Shown here: one piece after another, positions 14,458 to 18,120 of the stretch
How the letters are laid out: every line of letters begins with the position of its first letter
Numbering within the stretch: position 1 is the stretch's first letter
Origin: Bacillota bacterium
GTDB taxonomy: Bacteria; Bacillota; Bacilli; Alicyclobacillales; Alicyclobacillaceae
Direction: 5' to 3'
Assembly: GCA_021820805.1 (NCBI GenBank)
Contig: JAKADF010000017.1
Coordinates: 1 to 18,120, forward strand
DNA: 18,120 nt
Notes under the pieces: generated by a model
The model's database searches: none
Seen by the model: only the letters and a program-made list of their open reading frames with translations
What the model was told of the DNA's origin: nothing
Program-made: the position numbers and the translations under genes

Positions 14458-14709
14458 CTATAACTGTTCGGTTCCACTACACATATATTCATGGGAATTT
14501 CTGCTGCTTATTGCACATTCGCTCCCAATAGTCCCACAAGTATACGGTAACTTCTTTTCGGTAATGAAGAAGCCAATCAGTGAGATTAAGAATCCAATAT
14601 ATACAAAAAGATTGTCCACTGCCCCAAAATTGGCATTAGGATTGTGCATCATGCATAAATCAAATAGCATTACACTGATGCCAAGTAGTAACCACTTAAT
14701 TGACCTCAT
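14458..14709 (-). CDS. Small two-helix membrane protein, hypothetical
   Basis: An 83-residue protein with two predicted membrane helices: IKWLLLGISVMLFDLCM (about 4-20) and NLFVYIGFLISLIGFFI (about 33-49). These are separated by a short loop and followed by a hydrophilic tail with three Cys. Small proteins starting like MRxIKWLLLGISxMLF are common in Bacillales and have no known function that I can name. The tail after FFITEKK may be an unnatural extension caused by loss of an earlier stop. GGAAAG upstream of the ATG at 14709 is an acceptable ribosome binding site. It stands alone, about 180 bases from the NERD gene on the same strand; that gap (14710-14890) shows nothing else. Confidence 0.55.
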   Translation of the reverse strand: MRSIKWLLLGISVMLFDLCMMHNPNANFGAVDNLFVYIGFLISLIGFFITEKKLPYTCGTIGSECAISSRNSHEYMCSGTEQL

Positions 14710-14890
14710 TTCGTTTCTTCTTTCCTATTCAAAAACCCAATAGTATCTATATGCATGTGTTTTCAATTAACCCAAAAGCTACACAATGACAGTAAATCGA
14801 CTGATGCATATTCATCCAACCATCGGCGGTCGTCCTTCTCTGCCCCCGTTACCTAATCTATTTTCATTGTTGGACTGTCCGAGTGCATAG

Positions 14891-15583
14891 TTAATGCGCC
14901 CTCTTTAGTTCACTTGCTTTTTTGTCATGTTCCTTCCTAACCGTCGGGTCAGTAATGTTCTTTTCGCAAAACACTTGGAAAATACTACTTATATCTGAAT
15001 CCGATAATAAGGGACTAGAATATTCATGTCTCAGTCTGATTAACTTTCTCTCAATAAATTCCGTCAATAGTATGTCGTATACAACAAATTCGTCCGTGTC
15101 CACTGTTCGTAAATCTGGATCTATATGCAACTCGCAACGCTTCGTAAATGAGACCACAGAAATAAATCGAAGATCCCCACACTCCTTCAAAAGTCGCTTT
15201 AACACATTGATATGAGTGCGGTTTTGTCGCAAAGGATTGTACATATTGTACTTAGAGTTCACTCTCCAACTACTATCTTCCCGCTTACCACGAATAAAGC
15301 CTTTGTAGTTCTTGGTCTCAATCACAAATATGGCGTATGTTGTTATTAGAACGTGGTCGATCTGAGCGTATCCAGTCTTGGATCTGGGATTGACTATGAG
15401 TAAATCATTGAAGTATCTATTGCCGTTCGAAAACTGGCGAAGTTGTACTTCAATCTTGTGCTCGCCCAACTCTCCAATGCGCTCTGGAGCAAAAGTGGGG
15501 CGTGTGCGTTTGGGGGTCGCTGTATTACTTGATTGCAAAGTCTTACTTTGGTTCAAGATAGAAGTTATTTTTTTCCAAAACAC
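14891..15583 (-). CDS. NERD-domain (nuclease-related) protein
   Basis: A 230-residue soluble protein with an N-terminal NERD domain, a predicted nuclease-like fold related to restriction endonucleases. Using GTG 15583 as start, E39 and E41 lie in GELGEHK, D76 in YAQIDHVLI, and E89 and K91 in VIETKNYKGFIRG, which reproduces the E...D...ExK catalytic-type pattern. The C-terminal half (about 140-230) is helical and not assigned. I prefer GTG 15583 because GAGGT lies six bases upstream; the frame stays open to a TTG at 15661 with no clear ribosome binding site and would add 26 residues. NERD proteins occur on plasmids and in chromosomal accessory regions; substrate and role are unknown. The gene is divergent from the Fur-family gene and unrelated to the fluoride genes as far as I can see. 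Confidence 0.72.
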   Translation of the reverse strand: MFWKKITSILNQSKTLQSSNTATPKRTRPTFAPERIGELGEHKIEVQLRQFSNGNRYFNDLLIVNPRSKTGYAQIDHVLITTYAIFVIETKNYKGFIRGKREDSSWRVNSKYNMYNPLRQNRTHINVLKRLLKECGDLRFISVVSFTKRCELHIDPDLRTVDTDEFVVYDILLTEFIERKLIRLRHEYSSPLLSDSDISSIFQVFCEKNITDPTVRKEHDKKASELKRAH

Positions 15584-15754
15584 TGCGTGACCTCGTTTCA
15601 AAAACCTGATTTGAAAGCTAAATATAGCGCTACTAACACTTCGATTCTGTGATAAAAGCAATCAATGTTGTAACCAATCCGCCGTCATGTTCCCATCCAT
15701 GTTCAACCTTTCAATGGTTATTTGATTTAACGAACCTGCGAACATTTATTGCAT

Positions 15755-15775
15755 TATAGAAAATCATTTTCTGTA
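15755..15775. promoter_or_regulatory. Fur-family operator, upstream copy
   Basis: An inverted repeat of 10 + 1 + 10 bases centred on C15765 with core AGAAAATCATTTTCT and one mismatch. It ends immediately before the -35 box of the downstream promoter. It matches the operator at 15807 in 19 of 21 positions. Confidence 0.7.
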
Positions 15776-15804
15776 TTGACGATATGAATGGACCAATGTA
15801 CTAT
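15776..15804 (+). promoter_or_regulatory. Sigma-A promoter of the Fur-family regulator
   Basis: TTGACG (15776-15781) and TACTAT (15799-15804) are 17 bases apart. The promoter is flanked on both sides by Fur-type palindromes, so the regulator is expected to repress its own operon. Confidence 0.7.
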
Positions 15805-15806
15805 GT

Positions 15807-15827
15807 TATAGAAAATGATTTTCTATA
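15807..15827. promoter_or_regulatory. Fur-family operator, downstream copy
   Basis: A perfect palindrome of 10 + 1 + 10 bases centred on G15817 with core AGAAAATGATTTTCT. It covers the expected transcription start, so bound repressor would block initiation. The core differs from textbook Fur, Zur and PerR boxes. Confidence 0.75.
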
Positions 15828-15850
15828 AATCTGAACAAGGTGTGTTAAGA

Positions 15851-16276
15851 ATGGATAAATCTCAGATCAAAGAATTATTACACGGCCAGAAATTCCGTTT
15901 GACTAGTGAGCGAGAAAGCCTTTTAGAATTGTTCGCTTCATCATCATCCATGTTTACTCCAGGTCAACTTCACGAATTGGCGGGAAAAAACAATATAAAA
16001 ATTGGCTTAACAACAGTATATAGAATGCTTGAAGTGCTTACGAAAGTCGGTGTTGCAACACCATTTCTTGTAGATGGAACTATTTATTATGCATTTTGCG
16101 AATCCGAGCATCACCATCACTTCGTATGTCTATCGTGTCACCGAGTAACGGATATTCATGATAGCTGTCCGTCATTCAAGGTACCAGGAAATTTCCGTGT
16201 TAGTAGTCATCGCTCCGATTTGTATGGAACTTGCTCCAGTTGTCAAACTGAAAATGAGACGGGGTGCAGTCATTGA
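15851..16276 (+). CDS. Fur-family metal-responsive repressor
   Basis: A 141-residue protein of normal Fur-family length. The N-terminal winged helix contains FRLTSERESLLELF and the recognition helix region GLTTVYRMLEVLTK. The C-terminal dimerisation and metal domain has HHHHFVCLSCHRVTDIH and YGTCSSC, giving two CxxC pairs for structural zinc and a His-rich sensing site. The start ATG 15851 has AAGGTG eight bases upstream; the frame extends back into the operator and is rejected there. Fur, Zur, PerR and Nur cannot be told apart reliably from these motifs. The downstream, translationally coupled transporter points to Zn, Ni or Co rather than peroxide sensing. Two palindromes around its promoter indicate autoregulation. 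Confidence 0.85.
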   Translation: MDKSQIKELLHGQKFRLTSERESLLELFASSSSMFTPGQLHELAGKNNIKIGLTTVYRMLEVLTKVGVATPFLVDGTIYYAFCESEHHHHFVCLSCHRVTDIHDSCPSFKVPGNFRVSSHRSDLYGTCSSCQTENETGCSH

Positions 16277-17133
16277 ATTTTTGGTACAATCCCCATCATA
16301 TTACTTGGGTAATTGATTTAGTTACTGTCTTCCTGATGGGAATTGTTCATGGCATTACGCCCGATGAGCACACTTGGCCAATTACATTTAGCTATTCCAT
16401 AGGAAGTTATAGTACCCGAGGTGGAATACGAGCAGGTTTGTATTTCTCACTCGCTTTCACATTACAACGGGCTATCGCATCAGAATTAGCATATTTTGCT
16501 CTAGCCGGTTTTCTAATGCGAAAAGGCGCTGAGCAAATTATATACGTCATTGTTGGGGTTGTTATGTTGCTGTCAGGGTATTTCATCTTATACAGAAAAA
16601 AGACGTTACACCTATTTCCTTGGCTTGAGAAGATTACACCGTCCCTACCGACCGATAATGAAGCAGTACCTGTGAAATTGGCTCTGATTCACGGTTTTAT
16701 TGCTGGATGGGGAACGGGTGCTTTCGCAACGATTATATATACGGTAATTTCGCCACAAATGCCAAGTCCCTGGATCGCATTTCTACCAGGATTGTTTTAC
16801 GGTCTAGGTACCTTACTTATGCAAATTATTATTGGTGGCGTGTTTGGACGCTGGATTGAAAGTAGAAACCTTGGGGAAAAAGCTAAAGCGTTCATTGGTC
16901 GGTTCGTGGCTGGTAACACATTATTAATTGGTGGAATATTGTTCGCTGTAGCAGGGGTTATTGAATTATTAAATCCAAAACTCGCAGACTGGACTCTTCC
17001 GACAGGATTGCATATATACAACCTTGACTCTATTAACATTTCATTATTGCTAATTATTTTGGTTGTTGGTGGTGCTGGAGGTTACTCAATGTGGCGAGCA
17101 ATAAGAAAAGTTAGTACAACATCAGAAATGTAA
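16273..17133 (+). CDS. NicO/UreH-like membrane metal transporter
   Basis: A hydrophobic protein of about 286 residues with six to eight predicted helices. An early helix carries GIVHGITPDEHTWPIT, resembling the H-x-D-H type metal motifs of nickel/cobalt transporters (NiCoT, NicO, UreH/RcnA relatives). A second half beginning ALIHGFIAGWGTGAF shows a repeat-like HG motif. The gene overlaps the stop of the Fur-family gene. I take TTG 16273, six bases after GGGGTG and overlapping the TGA; GTG 16264 is an in-frame alternative. Co-transcription with a Fur-family repressor suggests import of the metal that the repressor senses, or export if induced; the sequence does not settle direction. No gene in the window obviously needs nickel, since HyfG lacks its Ni ligands. 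Confidence 0.68.
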   Translation: MNFWYNPHHITWVIDLVTVFLMGIVHGITPDEHTWPITFSYSIGSYSTRGGIRAGLYFSLAFTLQRAIASELAYFALAGFLMRKGAEQIIYVIVGVVMLLSGYFILYRKKTLHLFPWLEKITPSLPTDNEAVPVKLALIHGFIAGWGTGAFATIIYTVISPQMPSPWIAFLPGLFYGLGTLLMQIIIGGVFGRWIESRNLGEKAKAFIGRFVAGNTLLIGGILFAVAGVIELLNPKLADWTLPTGLHIYNLDSINISLLLIILVVGGAGGYSMWRAIRKVSTTSEM

Positions 17134-17432
17134 CGTGTGTATGATCTTGAAGAAGGTATACCTAATGCAGGTATGTCTCCTTTTCGGCAGAAATACCTTT
17201 CTTGCCTTTCTTAAGAGCCTTGTTGAATGCCCTTAAGCAACTTCCATTTCTCGTGGAATGCTGCCCGTTATTCAAGAATAATCAATACTGTCGTCCCTAT
17301 CATTGTTGCTGATAGTCCACCCAAGACGTTCATAACGCAAATAGTACAGAAACACTTTCCCCAATTTTAAAATATTTTTAGGTCCGAGGAGAATCTAATT
17401 ATCAACAAATGGATTATATACAACGGTGATCA
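17134..17432. other. Gene-free stretch between transporter and IS remnant
   Basis: The stretch after the transporter contains a small hairpin, TACCT-AATGC-AGGTA, near 17158-17174, and a longer possible pairing of AAGGTAT with ATACCTT, but no T-run, so a terminator is uncertain. On the minus strand a 21-codon frame (17333-17268) encodes a single hydrophobic segment, VLGGLSATMIGTTVLIILE, probably chance or a remnant. Nothing else is supported. Confidence 0.35.
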
Positions 17433-17468
17433 CTCCCCATGCCTAAAGGCAAAAATTAAGCTCCACCG

Positions 17469-17909
17469 TCAGCCACACGGAAAAATCAAAACTTTCACTT
17501 CGCCAATCTTGGAGATTGTTAACTTGTTTCCGTTAAGCGAATAGCCACCTTGTGGGTACGTAAAAGAGTCATATTGACCTTCTGATTTGAAACGCGGATA
17601 GCCAGGGGTTCCTCCTGCCTTCACGCAGCGAAAGAAGGCTTGAAATGCTTTGTCAAGTCGTTTCACAACATCCTGTAATACCTGAGAGTGAACCTGTTTC
17701 AATGTTGGAATGTATTGTTTGCGCACATTAAATGTATTTGCTTGATCGTAGTAATTTAGCGTGGTTCTGTCCGTTTCATAGGCAAAACGTCGTTCGCTAA
17801 GCATGCGATTGTAAAGCAGGCGACAGCGTTCTAAAGGTGAACTGAATTTTCTCTCGTTGTTCTTTCGTGGGATAGAGTCTATATTTGTAGGATTTTCGTA
17901 TGTTCTCAC
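17469..17909 (-). pseudogene. tnpB: tnpB (IS605 OrfB/TnpB nuclease), multiply broken
   Basis: TnpB is normally about 370-400 residues, an RNA-guided nuclease with a RuvC domain. Here only the N-terminal third remains: ERCRLLYNRMLSERRFAYE, QVHSQVLQDVVKRLDKAFQA, GGTPGYPRFKS and YDSFTYPQ are unmistakable. Three lesions are visible. The usual N-terminus (RKSYKYRLYPTKEQREKI) is encoded in another frame. Its expected ATG reads ATA at 17901-17899, five bases after GAGGTG. One extra base near 17838 separates the two frames. After GEVKVLIF the sequence jumps to what looks like the 3' end region of the element and stops, so the RuvC domain is deleted. The frame can still open at GTG 17909, overlapping the tnpA stop, giving a 146-residue product without catalytic residues. 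Confidence 0.85.
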
Positions 17910-18120
17910 CTCGATTTCTGTTCTTCAATGTATTTCTTAATCACATCTAGTTGAACAGTTCCCACCGTGGCGACAAAGTAGGAATTCGTCCACAAAGAAG
18001 GCAGTCGACTTTTTAGAGATTTGAATTCATCGCGAAGGACTTTGGATGTATATCCCTTGAGTTGCTTAATTACCCTGTGAATTCCGTATTGCGGATCGCA
18101 TTTGATGAGAAGATGAACAT
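17906..18120 (-). CDS. tnpA: TnpA Y1 transposase of IS200/IS605 family (N-terminus beyond window)
   Basis: The last 71 codons of a single-strand HUH/Y1 transposase. The fragment begins at the right window edge with VHLLIKCDPQYGIHRVIKQL; the VH is the end of the HUH motif. It continues with LKGYTSKVLRDEF, LWTNSYFVATVG and VIKKYIEEQKSR. The Tyr in KKYIEEQ is at the position of the catalytic tyrosine. The visible part is intact, with no frameshift or stop, unlike tnpB. Its stop overlaps the residual tnpB GTG. Whether the N-terminus is complete cannot be judged from this window. Confidence 0.85.
   Translation of the reverse strand, partial: VHLLIKCDPQYGIHRVIKQLKGYTSKVLRDEFKSLKSRLPSLWTNSYFVATVGTVQLDVIKKYIEEQKSR

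Larger units (their letters stand above)
17433..18120 (-). mobile_element. IS200/IS605-family element, decayed, right part in window
   Basis: The order tnpA then tnpB on the minus strand, with stop/start overlap, is that of the IS605 group. The tnpB-distal end carries a subterminal palindrome, GCCTAAAGGC (17441-17450), next to CTCCCCAT, the type of hairpin that TnpA recognises at the right end. The exact end, near 17433, is estimated. The left end is outside the window. tnpB is broken in three ways, so this copy is at best mobilised by TnpA in cis. Confidence 0.65.

Noticed and set aside
14268..14460. A fluoride riboswitch in front of the MutS-like pair
   Set aside because: No GGNGATGG...GGCTCC pattern on the minus strand; the only nearby aptamer lies downstream of the pair.
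15584..15661. TTG start at 15661 for the NERD gene
   Set aside because: No ribosome binding site and it follows a stop directly; GTG 15583 has GAGGT at six bases.
17268..17333. 21-codon hydrophobic peptide gene on the minus strand
   Set aside because: No ribosome binding site or promoter seen, and too short to separate from chance.
1..18120. tRNA, rRNA or CRISPR arrays
   Set aside because: No cloverleaf, rRNA signature or regularly spaced direct repeats found on reading both strands.

Overview
The window reads as Bacillota DNA. It has strong GGAGG-type ribosome binding sites, several TTG/GTG starts, a Fur-family regulator with a twin-palindrome operator, and IS200/IS605 remnants. Moderate GC and the gene set fit an Alicyclobacillus-like, possibly acidophilic spore-former, but that placement is inference. 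Most of the first 14 kb looks like a fluoride-response island. Its gene classes (CrcB, a formate-hydrogenlyase-like complex, MutS-like proteins) are ones I recall being linked to the crcB/fluoride riboswitch, and two copies of that riboswitch are present.

Layout. 1-526 (-): tandem-domain DUF190 protein, running off the left edge. 741-1337 (+): two damaged crcB genes, one reduced to a C-terminal piece and the next lacking its last membrane helix. 1358-1927 (-): MntP/YtaF-like metal exporter. 2110-9897 (+): promoter, fluoride riboswitch with terminator, then a seven-gene operon in the order hyfC, E, F, G, H, I, B. All four Ni-binding cysteines are absent from the large subunit HyfG and only one cluster is predicted in the ferredoxin HyfH, so it is not a normal hydrogenase. 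The ion-channel residues of the membrane subunits are kept. A second, unnamed structured leader occurs twice, before hyfC and before hyfE, each copy ending in the ribosome binding site. 10114-10782 (+): a second DUF190 protein. 11027-11121 (-): a textbook fluoride aptamer and terminator with no intact gene downstream. 11224-14267 (-): two overlapping genes for MutS-type ATPases without a mismatch-recognition domain, both with Asn in place of the Walker B Asp.

The right part is ordinary accessory DNA: a decayed transporter fragment, a small membrane protein and a NERD-domain protein (all -); a Fur-family repressor translationally coupled to a metal transporter (+) under two near-identical palindromes; and the end of an IS200/IS605 element with a partial tnpA and a multiply broken tnpB.

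How it may work together (inference): fluoride bound by the leader RNA would switch on a redox- or ion-driven membrane complex. CrcB would export fluoride, DUF190 proteins may sense or modulate, and the MutS-like pair and metal exporter may deal with secondary damage. Both crcB copies are damaged here, so export may depend on another locus or on the fragments complementing each other.
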